This document shows positions 1 to 10,011 of a stretch of 64,000 nt of DNA, piece after piece. The DNA is from Ascidiimonas aurantiaca (GTDB taxonomy: Bacteria > Bacteroidota > Bacteroidia > Flavobacteriales > Flavobacteriaceae), in assembly GCF_037646345.1 (NCBI RefSeq), contig NZ_JBBEWR010000014.1:1-64000 (forward strand). The letters run 5' to 3'. The stretch's first letter is position 1, and each line of letters begins with the position of its first letter. The position numbers were made by a program, and so were the translations under genes. Under the pieces are notes generated by a model. It did no database searches. It was not told the DNA's origin and worked only from the letters and a program-made list of their open reading frames with translations.

Positions 1-155
1 AAAGCGGCTGCAAATATAAAAAACTTTTTTACCGTATCACAAATCTTTTTTGAAAAAAATTTAAAATAAATAATATCTGTCTGATTTCCAATATACTTAT
101 CAAACCGTAATGTGAAAAGGGCCTCTAAAATAAGTCTTTTTTAAGAACCGTGCAA
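1..155. other. AT-rich intergenic edge, no gene seen
   Basis: The first 155 bases are strongly AT-rich with several A and T runs and no open frame of useful length. The sequence looks like a typical Bacteroidota promoter or leader region for a gene lying left of the window. It also holds the downstream end of the minus-strand DUF4294 gene. I see no convincing hairpin terminator. Confidence 0.4.
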
Positions 156-839
156 CTAATTTTTGTGAACTTCTTTATTTGCCCATTTATTGATAAGGTC
201 GGGATAATTAAAAGATAAAGCCGAGTTTTGCTTTTCCAGCCTCCCGGAAGCAAACGCACGCTGTAATATATCTTCTATAAGATAGTCTTCCTGTTTACTT
301 TCAGGGTGGTATTCTTCTTTTAGTGATATTTTAAATGCTTTGGCTGTAGTATTGTACCAAAAAGCCCGCCACCCGTTACGCAATTCTTTAACAAGCTCAA
401 AAGTAGTTTTACCGGTTTGCCTATGTATTAATTTAACCAGTATCTGCCCTTCCGTTCTGGTTAGCTTCTTCAACTCATCTGAAAACTCCCCCTCCATATA
501 TCGGTGCATACGCTTGGTGTATTTTCGTTTCTGGGATTTTGAAGTCATACTTTCCAGTCGCTCGTTCAGTTTTACCAGCCGCTCCGATGCCAACTTGGCA
601 TACGGGTACACTTTAAGGGTTTTTCTGCGAAGTATGTAATATTGTAAACGCTCTTCCCTATTGGCAAATTTGAGTCTTCCAAAAATATATACTTCTTCAA
701 GATCAATAGCCGTTTTAGGAATGGAGTCTCCTTTTAAAAAAATATATTCAACGGGAGGTACAGAGTCTTTTTGTGCCGGGGAACTTTGTGCTCCTAGGCA
801 AAAAGGGGTCGACCATATCAGCAAAAAAAGCATTCTCAT
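156..839 (-). CDS. DUF4294 family exported protein
   Basis: A 227-residue protein with an N-terminal signal peptide (start MRMLFLLIW, cleavage likely after CLGAQ near residue 18). The rest is basic and rich in Lys/Arg with a YYILRR-like segment around residue 67, which matches the DUF4294 family of Bacteroidota. The function of the family is unknown to me; the signal peptide places it in the periplasm or outer surface. Its start lies about 115 bases from the divergently transcribed M42 peptidase gene, so the two share a promoter region. A second Met two residues in (position 833) could also be the start. The family call is from recognition of sequence style; the signal peptide is visible. Confidence 0.75.
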   Translation of the reverse strand: MRMLFLLIWSTPFCLGAQSSPAQKDSVPPVEYIFLKGDSIPKTAIDLEEVYIFGRLKFANREERLQYYILRRKTLKVYPYAKLASERLVKLNERLESMTSKSQKRKYTKRMHRYMEGEFSDELKKLTRTEGQILVKLIHRQTGKTTFELVKELRNGWRAFWYNTTAKAFKISLKEEYHPESKQEDYLIEDILQRAFASGRLEKQNSALSFNYPDLINKWANKEVHKN

Positions 840-953
840 TTTTCAGGGCATATCACATCAAATCATATATACATTCCAAAAATAATGATTCCGTTATATC
901 TAACTATTAAATGTTTGTGAATATTGTTATTTTCGCAGACTAAACTAGTTTTT

Positions 954-2042
954 ATGGCAAAAAAGAAAATACTTGACAAAAACGCAATAGCATTCTTAGA
1001 GAAATATCTTAACAATGCTTCTCCTACCGGATACGAATGGCAAGGGCAAAAAATATGGATGGATTACTTAAAACCCTATGTAGATACTTTTATTACAGAC
1101 ACTTACGGAACTGCCGTGGGGGTTATAAACCCCGATGCTGATTTTAAAGTGGTAATAGAAGGGCACTCTGATGAGATCTCGTGGTATGTAAATTACATTA
1201 CCGACAACGGTTTGCTATACGTAATACGAAACGGAGGGAGCGATCATCAAATTGCACCTTCCAAATGGGTAAATATCCACACCAAGAAAGGTACTGTAAA
1301 AGGGGTCTTTGGCTGGCCGGCGATTCATACACGTGATTCATCTAAAGAAGAGAGCCCTAAACTCGATAATATTTTTATCGATATTGGTGCTAAGGATAAG
1401 GAAGAAGTTGAAAAAATGGGAGTACATGTAGGGTGTGTCATTACCTACCCTGATACTTTTGAGATCCTTAATGGTGACAAGTTTGTTTGTCGTGCCCTGG
1501 ATAACCGTGCCGGAGGGTTCATGATTGCCCAAGTGGCCAGATTAATCCATGAAAACAACATAAAACTTCCTTTTGGGCTCTATATAACCAATTCGGTTCA
1601 GGAAGAAATAGGCCTTAAAGGGGCCGAAATGATTACTCATACCATTAAACCGAACGTAGCTATTGTTACCGATGTAACACATGATACGACCACCCCTATG
1701 ATCGATAAGAAAAAGCAGGGGCATACCGAAATAGGAAAAGGCCCGGTAATATCCTACGCGCCGGCAGTACAAAACAAATTACGCGAACGCATTATTGAAA
1801 CCGCAGAAGAAAAGAAGATCCCCTTTCAGCGAATGGCTTCCTCGCGTTTTACCGGTACCGATACCGATGCCTTTGCCTACAGCAATGGCGGAGTTGCCTC
1901 GGCATTGATCTCATTGCCTTTACGCTATATGCATACCACTGTAGAGATGGTACACAAAAACGATGTGGAAAATGTGATCCGGCTTATTTATGAAACCCTC
2001 CTCAACATAAAAACAGGCGAAACTTTTAGTTATTTTGAGTAA
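954..2042 (+). CDS. M42 family metallopeptidase (glutamyl aminopeptidase-like)
   Basis: A 362-residue cytosolic aminopeptidase of the M42 family, which forms large dodecameric shells that trim peptides. The family metal ligands are visible: the EGHSDE stretch near residue 72 carries a His and acid, ALDNRAGG near residue 178 holds the bridging Asp, VQEEIGLKGA near 211 holds the catalytic Glu pair, TDVTHDTT near 236 an Asp, and the C-terminal YMHTTVEMV segment the last His. I chose the ATG at 954, since a longer in-frame reading only starts with TTG at 924 and the family begins close to this point. A strong terminator hairpin follows at once. The product is well supported; the exact substrate is not known. 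Confidence 0.93.
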   Translation: MAKKKILDKNAIAFLEKYLNNASPTGYEWQGQKIWMDYLKPYVDTFITDTYGTAVGVINPDADFKVVIEGHSDEISWYVNYITDNGLLYVIRNGGSDHQIAPSKWVNIHTKKGTVKGVFGWPAIHTRDSSKEESPKLDNIFIDIGAKDKEEVEKMGVHVGCVITYPDTFEILNGDKFVCRALDNRAGGFMIAQVARLIHENNIKLPFGLYITNSVQEEIGLKGAEMITHTIKPNVAIVTDVTHDTTTPMIDKKKQGHTEIGKGPVISYAPAVQNKLRERIIETAEEKKIPFQRMASSRFTGTDTDAFAYSNGGVASALISLPLRYMHTTVEMVHKNDVENVIRLIYETLLNIKTGETFSYFE

Positions 2043-2050
2043 TACCATGT

Positions 2051-2076
2051 AAAAACCCTGCTTTTGCAGGGTTTTT
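2051..2076 (+). terminator. Rho-independent terminator after the M42 peptidase gene
   Basis: An 11-bp perfect stem, AAAAACCCTGC paired with GCAGGGTTTTT around a TTTT loop, begins 8 bases after the stop codon and is followed by more T-rich sequence. It separates the peptidase from the next gene pair. Confidence 0.88.
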
Positions 2077-2152
2077 GGGTTTTTACGGAAACCTGGGTAT
2101 CCCATTCAGTCATCTCTTACCCGGTTTTTCTTTTTTACTGTACCTTAGTAAT

Positions 2153-4066
2153 ATGAAAAACACGATAGCCGAACGAATTTCCGATTTCCTCAAGAAGTTT
2201 CCTCCTTTTGATCTTCTTACCTATGACGAATTATTAAAAATAGCTTCGGGTATCACCGTGCAGTACCTCACTAAAGAAAGTATTCTTTTTGAAGAGAATG
2301 ATACAGCACATTCCTGTTTTTATGTGGTACACAAAGGCGCTATTCTTCTTCAAAAAAAGGAAAACGAAACCTATGTAAATGTAGATAAATGCGATGAAGG
2401 TGACATTCTGGGGTTACGACCTTTAATAGCCCGGGAACCTACCTACAGGTTATCGGCCCGTGCTGCAGAAGAATCTATTTTATATGCCATTTCCATAGAT
2501 ACTTTTAAGCCTGTAATTGAAAACAACCGGGCTATAGCCGGTTTTCTTATAGAGAGCTTTGCTTCCAAAACGGCTACTCCTTTTTCCAAACAACATTTGG
2601 GAACTTTTTATACAGAAAAAGAAAAACCACTTTCTTCATCGCTATTTGAACTACAACCGGTAAAGTTTATTAAGGAACTCATTACCTGCCCGCCGGAAAC
2701 ACCGGTAAAAGAGCTGTCACAGATTATGAGTAAGAACGGAATAGGTTCTATTATTATTTGTGAGAATGAACACCCTAAAGGCATTATAACCGATAAGGAT
2801 ATACGTAACAAAATAGCAACAGGACTCTTTGAAATAACGGTCCCTGCCAAAACTATTATGACCGCCCCGGTAATTTGCTACCCTTCCAATATTTCCATCG
2901 CTCAGGCACAAATAGCCATGATGAAACACAAAATTGGGCATTTATGTATTACTGAAGACGGCACTCCTAACTCCAGGCTTAAGGGTCTCGTATCTGAACA
3001 CGATATTGTGGTAATGCAGGGTACCAATCCTGCAGTACTTATGAAAGCTATCAAAAGAGCCAAAGTAGTTAAGGAGCTCAAAGAGATACGGCAAAAAGTA
3101 ATGGTATTGCTACAGGGGTACCTTAATCAGAATATCCCGCTTACGCATACCTCTAAGATCATTACCGAACTCAATGATGCCACCATAAAAAAAGTGATTG
3201 AGCTCCGGCTTTCAGGGATGGAAGTTCCCCCGGTTCCTTTTGCCTGGATGTCTTTAGGAAGCCAGGGAAGAAAAGAGCAGCTTTTACATACCGATCAGGA
3301 CAATGCTCTGGTATTTAAAGATGTTCCAAAAGCATCTTATGACAGGGTTAAACAGTATTTCTTAATCCTGGCTAAAGGAGTTACCAAAGACCTTAACGAA
3401 GTGGGCTATGAATATTGTCCGGCTGAAATGATGGCCAGTAATCCCAAATGGTGCCTCTCTTTAAGTGAATGGAAAAAACAGTTTGCCCATTGGATCATGG
3501 AGGCCGGAGAAGAAGAGATCATGCTTTGTTCTATTTTCTTTGATTTTGATATTTCGTTTGGAGACGTAACACTTACAACTGAATTAAGTGATCATATTTT
3601 TGCCTATACGGAAGGGAATCAGATCTTTTTGGCAAAACTGGGTAGAAGTGCTTTAATGAACCCATCGCCTCTGGGCTTTTTCCGGCAGTTCCTGGTCGAG
3701 CAGAATGGAGAACACAAAGATTTTTTCGATCTTAAAAAGCGAGCGCTTATGCCACTTACCGATGCCGGTCGAATACTTATTATTTCTCATAAGGTAAAAC
3801 ACATTAACAACACGGCAGAGCGATTTGAAAAACTGGCAGAACTGGAACCTGAAAATGCAGAACTGTACCTTTCCTGTTCTTATGCTGCTAAAGCATTATT
3901 GAAATTCAGGACCAAACAGGGACTCTTACACAACGATTCCGGAAGGTTTATAGAACTCTCTCGTTTAACTAAGGAAGAAAAGCTCAAACTGAAACGGTGT
4001 TTTAAAACAACCAGTGATATTCAGGAACTGCTCAAACTACGTTTTAAACTGGCCTACTTTTTATGA
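2153..4066 (+). CDS. cNMP-binding / CBS / DUF294 nucleotidyltransferase-like signalling protein
   Basis: A 637-residue protein with an N-terminal cyclic-nucleotide-binding-like domain (about residues 15-130), a pair of CBS domains (about 175-300) and a C-terminal DUF294 putative nucleotidyltransferase domain. In the last, GSQGRKEQLLHTDQDNA near residue 370 is the signature with its paired Asp residues. The ATG at 2153 is chosen because the cNMP domain starts right after it; upstream in-frame codons overlap the preceding terminator. It overlaps the next gene by 4 bases, so the two are translationally coupled. In Vibrio, Shewanella and Pseudomonas relatives, DUF294-exonuclease pairs sit beside acs and ActP-type symporter genes, as here. 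It is probably an acetate or energy-state regulator; that role is inference. Confidence 0.88.
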   Translation: MKNTIAERISDFLKKFPPFDLLTYDELLKIASGITVQYLTKESILFEENDTAHSCFYVVHKGAILLQKKENETYVNVDKCDEGDILGLRPLIAREPTYRLSARAAEESILYAISIDTFKPVIENNRAIAGFLIESFASKTATPFSKQHLGTFYTEKEKPLSSSLFELQPVKFIKELITCPPETPVKELSQIMSKNGIGSIIICENEHPKGIITDKDIRNKIATGLFEITVPAKTIMTAPVICYPSNISIAQAQIAMMKHKIGHLCITEDGTPNSRLKGLVSEHDIVVMQGTNPAVLMKAIKRAKVVKELKEIRQKVMVLLQGYLNQNIPLTHTSKIITELNDATIKKVIELRLSGMEVPPVPFAWMSLGSQGRKEQLLHTDQDNALVFKDVPKASYDRVKQYFLILAKGVTKDLNEVGYEYCPAEMMASNPKWCLSLSEWKKQFAHWIMEAGEEEIMLCSIFFDFDISFGDVTLTTELSDHIFAYTEGNQIFLAKLGRSALMNPSPLGFFRQFLVEQNGEHKDFFDLKKRALMPLTDAGRILIISHKVKHINNTAERFEKLAELEPENAELYLSCSYAAKALLKFRTKQGLLHNDSGRFIELSRLTKEEKLKLKRCFKTTSDIQELLKLRFKLAYFL

Positions 4067-4719
4067 ATTTACGATTTATCAGAAAAAAGAAAGCCTATCC
4101 TGAATACTGGAAACAATATGTTTCCCATTTTCGGGGTACCAAACAGCAAACCTATTCAAAAACTACTTTTACGGTATTTGATACAGAAACTACCGGTTTT
4201 GATTTTAAAATAGACCGTATGCTGAGTATTGGAGCGGTGAAGGTATGCGATAACAAAATAAAAATAGCGGATGTTTTTGAGCGCTACATCCAGCAGGAAC
4301 ACTTTAATCCTGATACTGTTAAAATACATGGTATTCTGAAGTATGAAGATGCCAATGCAGCCGAAGAAGATATTTTAAAAGAATTTCTGGCCTACATCGA
4401 AAATTCGGTATTGGTAGCGCACCATGCCTATTTTGATGTTACTATGATCAATGAAGCACTGAAGCGCCAGGGGCTTCCCAAACTTAAAAACAAGATACTG
4501 GATACGGGTAGGCTTTATGCTAAAACACGTATCAATAGTAATTTTATAAACAGAGAAAAGAATTACTCTCTGGATGAACTGACCGATGTTTTACAAATAC
4601 CTAAAAAGGACAGACATACTGCCGTAGGTGATGCTTATATCACTGCACTTGTTTTTCTGAAAACTGTGAGCAAACTGTATAAAGGAAGGCCCTTCAAAAT
4701 AAAATATCTATTTCGTTAA
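4063..4719 (+). CDS. DnaQ-like 3'-5' exonuclease (DEDDh)
   Basis: A 218-residue exonuclease of the DNA polymerase III epsilon type. ExoI is FDTETTGFD near residue 38 with the catalytic Asp and Glu, ExoII is the HHAYFDVTM segment near 119 with its Asp, and ExoIII is HTAVGDAYITA near 190 with the His and Asp of the DEDDh class. The start overlaps the end of the DUF294 gene (ATGA). It lacks the polymerase-binding tail of true DnaQ and is best read as the accessory exonuclease paired with DUF294 signalling proteins. Its physiological substrate is not known. It converges on acsA, whose stop lies 27 bases away. Confidence 0.9.
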   Translation: MNLRFIRKKKAYPEYWKQYVSHFRGTKQQTYSKTTFTVFDTETTGFDFKIDRMLSIGAVKVCDNKIKIADVFERYIQQEHFNPDTVKIHGILKYEDANAAEEDILKEFLAYIENSVLVAHHAYFDVTMINEALKRQGLPKLKNKILDTGRLYAKTRINSNFINREKNYSLDELTDVLQIPKKDRHTAVGDAYITALVFLKTVSKLYKGRPFKIKYLFR

Positions 4720-4745
4720 GGCCTTCCGTTTCAACTCATCTCTTA

Positions 4746-6653
4746 CTAAAGACTTTCATCAATAATATCCTGAACTACTTCTGGGTTTAACAACGTAGAG
4801 GTGTCTCCTAAATTAGACGTCTCTTTTGATGCGATCTTACGCAGGATACGCCGCATGATCTTTCCGCTTCTTGTTTTAGGCAATCCTTCCACAAACTGGA
4901 TTTTGTCTAGCTTTGCAATGGGCCCTATATGGTCTGATATTTGCTGGTTGATCTCTTTTCTAAGGTTGTTACGGTCTCTTCCTTCTCCGGTTTCTTTAAG
5001 GATGACGTAGCCATAAAGGGCATTTCCTTTTACGTCATGCGGGAACCCTACAATGGCAGATTCTACAACGGCCGGGTGCTCATTAATCGCATCTTCAATA
5101 GGTGCTGTGCCCAGGTTATGGCCCGATACAATAATTACATCATCTACTCTTCCGGTAATACGATAATATCCTACTTCATCGCGCAGCGCTCCGTCACCGG
5201 TAAAATAATGTCCGGGAAATGCCGAGAAATACGTGTCCCTGTATCTTTGGTGATCGCCCCATATAGTTCGTGCCATTGAAGGCCATGGAAACTTGATACA
5301 CAAACGGCCATCTACCTGATTTCCTTTTATTTCCTGTCCGTTCTCATCCATCAAAGCCGGCTGAATACCCGGAATGGGTAAAGTAGCATAGGTAGGTTTG
5401 GTAGGAGTTACATACGGTAAGGGAGAGATCATAATCCCTCCGGTTTCTGTTTGCCACCAGGTATCTACAATGGGGCTTTTTTTCTTGCCTACGTTGTCAT
5501 TATACCAATGCCAGGCCTCTTCATTAATAGGTTCTCCCACGGAGCCGAGTACTTTTAAGGACGATAGGCTGTATTTATCAAGGTAATCCAGACTCTCTTT
5601 GGCCAATGCCCGTATGGCTGTAGGAGCTGTGTAAAACTGATTTATTTTATGTTTATCTACGATTTCCCAAAACCGCCCGAAATCAGGATAAGAAGGTACT
5701 CCTTCAAACATAACACTGGTAGCACCATTGGCCAGAGGGCCGTAAACAATATAGGAGTGACCGGTGATCCAGCCAATATCGGCCGTACACCAGAAAATAT
5801 CATCTTCTTTGTATTGAAATACATTTTTAAATGTATAGGCTGTATATACCATATAACCCGCGGTGGTGTGCAACATACCTTTAGGTTTTCCGGTAGATCC
5901 CGACGTATAGAGAATAAACAGCGGATCTTCAGCATTCATGATCACGGGAGGGAAATCAGCATACGCTTCTTTCATAAGAGGTGCCAGCCACTTATCGCGC
6001 CCCTCTTTCATTGTAATGGTATCGTTGGTGCGCTTTACTACCAGGCAGGTCTCGATAGACGGGCAATTGTCAAGTGCTTCATCTACAATATTCTTAAGGT
6101 TTAATGATTTATTACCTCTGTAGGAACCATCGGAAGTGATAACCATTTTACAGGTAGAGTCGTTAATACGCGTTGCCAGTGCGGTGGAGGAAAATCCGGC
6201 AAAAACCACAGAGTGAATGGCTCCTATACGGGCACAAGCTAATAATGAAATGGCCAGTTCCGGGATCATGGGCAGATAAATACACACCCGGTCTCCTTTC
6301 TGAATACCATGATCTTTGAGCACATTGGCCATTTTACACACTTTTTTATGTAGTTCCCGGTAGCTTAACTTTACGGTTTCTTCCGTGGGGTCATTAGGTT
6401 CCCATAAAATTGCGGTTTTATCACCACGTACACGCAGGTGACGGTCCAGGCAATTTTCAGTGATATTTAAACGGGCTCCCTGAAACCATTTTATTTCGGG
6501 TTTGGTGAAATCCCATTCCAAGACTTTATCCCATCGCTTTCTCCAGAGAAAATGCTCCTCAGCAATCTCTTCCCAGAAGTTTTCGGGTTCTCTTACCGAC
6601 TTCCTGTACATTTGGAAATATTCTTCAAGGTTCTTAATGTGGTAGTTACTCAT
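4746..6653 (-). CDS. acsA: Acetyl-CoA synthetase (acetate--CoA ligase)
   Basis: A 635-residue AMP-forming acetate-CoA ligase, close to the usual length of about 650. It makes acetyl-CoA from acetate, ATP and CoA through an acetyl-adenylate. Visible marks are the P-loop-like YTSGSTGKPKG near residue 250, the DTWWQTETGG motif near 395 that shapes the Trp-lined acetate pocket, the hinge GRVDDVIIVSGHNLGT near 505, and the C-terminal PKTRSGKIMRR whose Lys is the catalytic residue controlled by acetylation in other bacteria. It is the last gene of the minus-strand acetate cluster, directly below the two-component pair, which probably controls it. Confidence 0.97.
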   Translation of the reverse strand: MSNYHIKNLEEYFQMYRKSVREPENFWEEIAEEHFLWRKRWDKVLEWDFTKPEIKWFQGARLNITENCLDRHLRVRGDKTAILWEPNDPTEETVKLSYRELHKKVCKMANVLKDHGIQKGDRVCIYLPMIPELAISLLACARIGAIHSVVFAGFSSTALATRINDSTCKMVITSDGSYRGNKSLNLKNIVDEALDNCPSIETCLVVKRTNDTITMKEGRDKWLAPLMKEAYADFPPVIMNAEDPLFILYTSGSTGKPKGMLHTTAGYMVYTAYTFKNVFQYKEDDIFWCTADIGWITGHSYIVYGPLANGATSVMFEGVPSYPDFGRFWEIVDKHKINQFYTAPTAIRALAKESLDYLDKYSLSSLKVLGSVGEPINEEAWHWYNDNVGKKKSPIVDTWWQTETGGIMISPLPYVTPTKPTYATLPIPGIQPALMDENGQEIKGNQVDGRLCIKFPWPSMARTIWGDHQRYRDTYFSAFPGHYFTGDGALRDEVGYYRITGRVDDVIIVSGHNLGTAPIEDAINEHPAVVESAIVGFPHDVKGNALYGYVILKETGEGRDRNNLRKEINQQISDHIGPIAKLDKIQFVEGLPKTRSGKIMRRILRKIASKETSNLGDTSTLLNPEVVQDIIDESL

Positions 6654-6700
6654 GATCTGTAATTTTTGTTGCTGTTATTTTTTGTATTTATAGGTTGAAA

Positions 6701-7060
6701 TCATAATAATTCTGTAATTTCTGCGACCAGTTTTTTAATGGAGAAAGGTTTGGTAAGGTACTTATCGGCTCCGGAATGCAAACCTTTCTCAATATCTGCA
6801 GCGCGATTCTTGGCTGAAAGAAATACAATTCGGGTAGAAGCGAGTTTATCATTACTACGCATTCTTTTAAGTGTTTCATACCCATCTACTTCGGGCATCA
6901 TAATATCCAACAGCACCACATGCGGTGATGTTTCGTTAGCTATTTGCAAGGCCTCTTCTCCGTTTCGGGCTATATACACTTCATAATTGAGTTTTTTGAA
7001 GGCATACTCCAAAGACATTACAATATTGGGTTCATCATCTACAATTAATATTCGCTTCAT
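6701..7060 (-). CDS. Single-domain response regulator
   Basis: A 119-residue receiver domain without an output domain. The acidic pair is in ILIVDDEP near residue 8, the phosphoacceptor Asp is in VVLLDIMMPEVDG near residue 51, and FLSAKN and KYLTKPF near the end give the conserved Ser/Thr and Lys. The start overlaps the stop of the upstream histidine kinase by 4 bases, so kinase and regulator are translationally coupled and are almost surely partners. Without an output domain it must act by protein contact or in a phosphorelay. Confidence 0.93.
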   Translation of the reverse strand: MKRILIVDDEPNIVMSLEYAFKKLNYEVYIARNGEEALQIANETSPHVVLLDIMMPEVDGYETLKRMRSNDKLASTRIVFLSAKNRAADIEKGLHSGADKYLTKPFSIKKLVAEITELL

Positions 7061-9747
7061 ACTTGCTTAGGTATTGTGAATACAAAACGCGCTCCTTTTG
7101 TACAGTTTTTATCAGCCCATATTTTTCCTTTGTGGCTTTCAATAATTTTTTTACTAATAGCCAGTCCCAGTCCGCTACCTTTGGGTTTCTTAGTGTTTTG
7201 ATTTTTAGATTGGTAAAACTTGTCAAAAATATAGTTAAAATCTTCCTCGGGTATTCCTTTTCCGTTATCCTCTACCTGCACCTGCAGCTCTGTATCTGTC
7301 TCTTCTGCGCTTACGGTAACGACACCTGTTCCGCGGGCGGAGAATTTAACGGCATTGGATAACAAATTGGTAAGTACCTGAAGCAGGCGGTCCTCATCGT
7401 AATAGGCATGGGTCAATATTTCATTGTCAAATTGTATGGAAACCCCTTTATTGTGAGCAATTTGTGTGATCCCTCCTATGGCTTTTTCAATGGTTTCACC
7501 AATCTTATTAGATCGAAATTCCAGCTCTTCCAGCCCGTTAGAGAGTTTTTCAAGATCCAGTAAGTTGTGAATAAGCCAGGCCAGACGATCAGCGTCTGAT
7601 GTTATGTTTTCAATAAATCGTGCCCTCAACTCCTCCGGCATATCGTCACTGTCCATAAGTACTTCTGATGCTGCTTTAATAGAAGTGATGGGTGTTTTGA
7701 GTTCATGGGCTACGGTGTCCAGAAACTCATCCTTGAGCCGGTCTTGCTCCAGCAGTTCTTTATTCGCTTCGCGCAGTTGCCCGGCAAGTACACTTAATTC
7801 TTTTGATTTTTCCCTTAACTCTTTATTGAGAGCCATTGTTTTTTTAGACTCTTCCAGTATTTTCAATACTTCCGGCAGACTCACCGGTTGTTCCTTAGCC
7901 ACACTGGCAATGAGTATTTTGGCAGAAGCACTCCCAATACTTCCTGTGAGTAGTTTTTCTGAAAAATTTACCAGTCGGGCATCTGCTTTTTCTTCGTCTT
8001 TAGAAATATCGTGTTTAAGATAGAAGCGGTTAAGGGCCCTTTCGGTACGTTTTTTTCCGAGAAAACGATCCAGCAGATCACGAATATCGGTTACATAAGC
8101 CTCTCCTTTCCAAACAAAAGCCCCTTCCTGCAGCGTTTCGTAGTCTGATGTGTTTACGAACATCTCAGCATAATTACGTTCCCGGTAATTTCCTTTGGAA
8201 GATAAGGATACGGTGAGAAAGGTAAATACATTAACCAGCATACTCCAGAAAAAAGCATGCGCCTCGGGCCCCATTAGGTCAATACCAAAAAGGGCGTGTG
8301 GTTTTAAAAAAAGTATTTGTGCCGGGCCGGTTTCTACAAAACCCGGTGTATCTCCCAGAACATTCATTATAAAGGGAACAATAAGTGTATAGCTTACTAC
8401 GATCATTCCGGCAATCATTCCACTTATCACAGCTTTAGCCGATCCTCTTTTCCAGAAAAGACCTATAAAAAAGGACGGTGCCAATTGTGAGATCACGACA
8501 AAGGAGATAACTCCTATTCGAAAAAGAGAAGATTCATAAGAGAACTTGACATAAAACAGATATGCTGTAATGATGAGAGTAAAAATTGAAATACGACGAA
8601 TATTTTTAATATATCCGGCATTTTTTTCAGGATTTCCTTTAATGAATTTTTCCAGGTATCCATACGGAATAATGAGATTGTTGCTTACCATAGTAGAGAG
8701 TGCCAGGGTAGAAACCACTACCATAGAGATTACTGCCGAAAACCCTCCGATAAATACAAGAATAGCCAGGGTAAGATTACCGTTTTGTAATGGTAATAAC
8801 AACGTATAGTAGTCATTATTTACTTCTGCCGGAAGAAGCAGGTTCCCTCCCCAGGCAATGAAGATGACAAAAATATTGAAAAGCAGCATATACAACGGAA
8901 AAAGCCAGATAGCCTTTTTAAGGTGGTGCTCGCTATCATTTTCTACGACGGCTACATGAAACTGCCTGGGCAACAGGAAAATGGCAAAAAATGAAAGTGA
9001 GATGGTAAAAAGCCAGTCAAATCCGGCTTCCATACCTTTAAAAGAGATGAGCTTTTCAAAATTGGACAACCGCGATGCCTGTTCATACATATCGGCAGTT
9101 CCGTCAAAAAGAAAATATACTACATAGATACCGGCCAACAGAAAAAAGGTGAGCTTTAAAACCGATTCCAAAGCTACGGTGGTCATAATGCCTTTGCGGC
9201 GTTGGGAAGCATCAGTAGCCTGAGTTCCAAAAAAAGCCACAAAAACAGCCAGCAGTACGGCTATATAAAAGGTAGAATCATCCCAGACCGAGGTAGATAT
9301 GTAACTGGTCTCATCGGTTATGATCTCAAAAGTTTCAGATATAGCTTTTAACTGTAGAGAAATATAAGGTACAATAGCAAATACACAAATAACGGTTACC
9401 AGTGCCCCTAAAAAACGATGGTTACCATATCGCATAGAGAGAAAATCGGCAATACCTGAGATTTTTTGCTGTTTGGAAATGCGTATGATCTTTCGCATTA
9501 CTATTAACCAGAGCGGTAAGGCAATTACCGGCCCTAGATAAATAGCCAGGAAATTCATCCCGGATTCTGAAGCGATACCCACGCTACCATAATAGGTCCA
9601 TGCAGAGCAATATACTGCCAGGGAAAGTACATAAATATACGGGTTGTTTACCCATCTGCTTTTTGAATTTCTTTCGGCTTTGAAAGCAACAAAGAAAAGT
9701 AACCCCAGATAAGCTACAATAATGCTTGTAAGTACTACATTATTCAT
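7057..9747 (-). CDS. Sodium:solute symporter-histidine kinase fusion (CbrA-like)
   Basis: An 896-residue membrane sensor kinase. The first 500 or so residues form about 12-13 membrane segments of the sodium:solute symporter family. A connector with a coiled-coil (about 610-650) follows, then a HisKA domain with H-box TVAHELKTPITS near residue 665 and an HATPase domain with DNGKGIPEEDF and GSGLGLAI near the end. CbrA, which couples transport or substrate sensing to phosphorylation, has the same architecture. The ATG at 9747 is chosen over an upstream reading because it gives MNNVVLTSIIVAYLG, a proper first membrane helix, and overlaps the stop of the upstream gene by 8 bases. It probably senses acetate or a related carboxylate; that is inferred from the neighbours. 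Confidence 0.93.
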   Translation of the reverse strand: MNNVVLTSIIVAYLGLLFFVAFKAERNSKSRWVNNPYIYVLSLAVYCSAWTYYGSVGIASESGMNFLAIYLGPVIALPLWLIVMRKIIRISKQQKISGIADFLSMRYGNHRFLGALVTVICVFAIVPYISLQLKAISETFEIITDETSYISTSVWDDSTFYIAVLLAVFVAFFGTQATDASQRRKGIMTTVALESVLKLTFFLLAGIYVVYFLFDGTADMYEQASRLSNFEKLISFKGMEAGFDWLFTISLSFFAIFLLPRQFHVAVVENDSEHHLKKAIWLFPLYMLLFNIFVIFIAWGGNLLLPAEVNNDYYTLLLPLQNGNLTLAILVFIGGFSAVISMVVVSTLALSTMVSNNLIIPYGYLEKFIKGNPEKNAGYIKNIRRISIFTLIITAYLFYVKFSYESSLFRIGVISFVVISQLAPSFFIGLFWKRGSAKAVISGMIAGMIVVSYTLIVPFIMNVLGDTPGFVETGPAQILFLKPHALFGIDLMGPEAHAFFWSMLVNVFTFLTVSLSSKGNYRERNYAEMFVNTSDYETLQEGAFVWKGEAYVTDIRDLLDRFLGKKRTERALNRFYLKHDISKDEEKADARLVNFSEKLLTGSIGSASAKILIASVAKEQPVSLPEVLKILEESKKTMALNKELREKSKELSVLAGQLREANKELLEQDRLKDEFLDTVAHELKTPITSIKAASEVLMDSDDMPEELRARFIENITSDADRLAWLIHNLLDLEKLSNGLEELEFRSNKIGETIEKAIGGITQIAHNKGVSIQFDNEILTHAYYDEDRLLQVLTNLLSNAVKFSARGTGVVTVSAEETDTELQVQVEDNGKGIPEEDFNYIFDKFYQSKNQNTKKPKGSGLGLAISKKIIESHKGKIWADKNCTKGARFVFTIPKQV

Positions 9748-9934
9748 AGTGCCTGTATAAAATGTAAAACGACACCACAATGGCTAAAAGCCAGGTGAGA
9801 AAAATAAAGAAATAGAGTGCCGGAAACCCGAAAATCTCAAACGGATGATTAAACATGAGCAAGAGCGGTACATTCCATAAAAGAAAAAGTATCATGGATA
9901 GTACAACCAGTTTTTGCTTATGTCTCTTTTTCAT
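9740..9934 (-). CDS. Small DUF3311-like membrane protein
   Basis: A 64-residue protein with two predicted membrane helices (about residues 9-28 and 38-60) and a basic N-terminus (MKKRHKQK), the usual form of the small partner proteins coded beside sodium:solute symporters. Its stop overlaps the start of the symporter-kinase fusion, which points to a role as small subunit or companion of that protein. The family assignment is from shape and context only. Confidence 0.65.
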   Translation of the reverse strand: MKKRHKQKLVVLSMILFLLWNVPLLLMFNHPFEIFGFPALYFFIFLTWLLAIVVSFYILYRHYE

Positions 9935-10011
9935 GTAACTGTTTTACTCCTTAAATTTAAAAAAAAGTACCGTCTTCCAAAAGAAAGAACGGTACTCGTT
10001 TTTTCAGGACA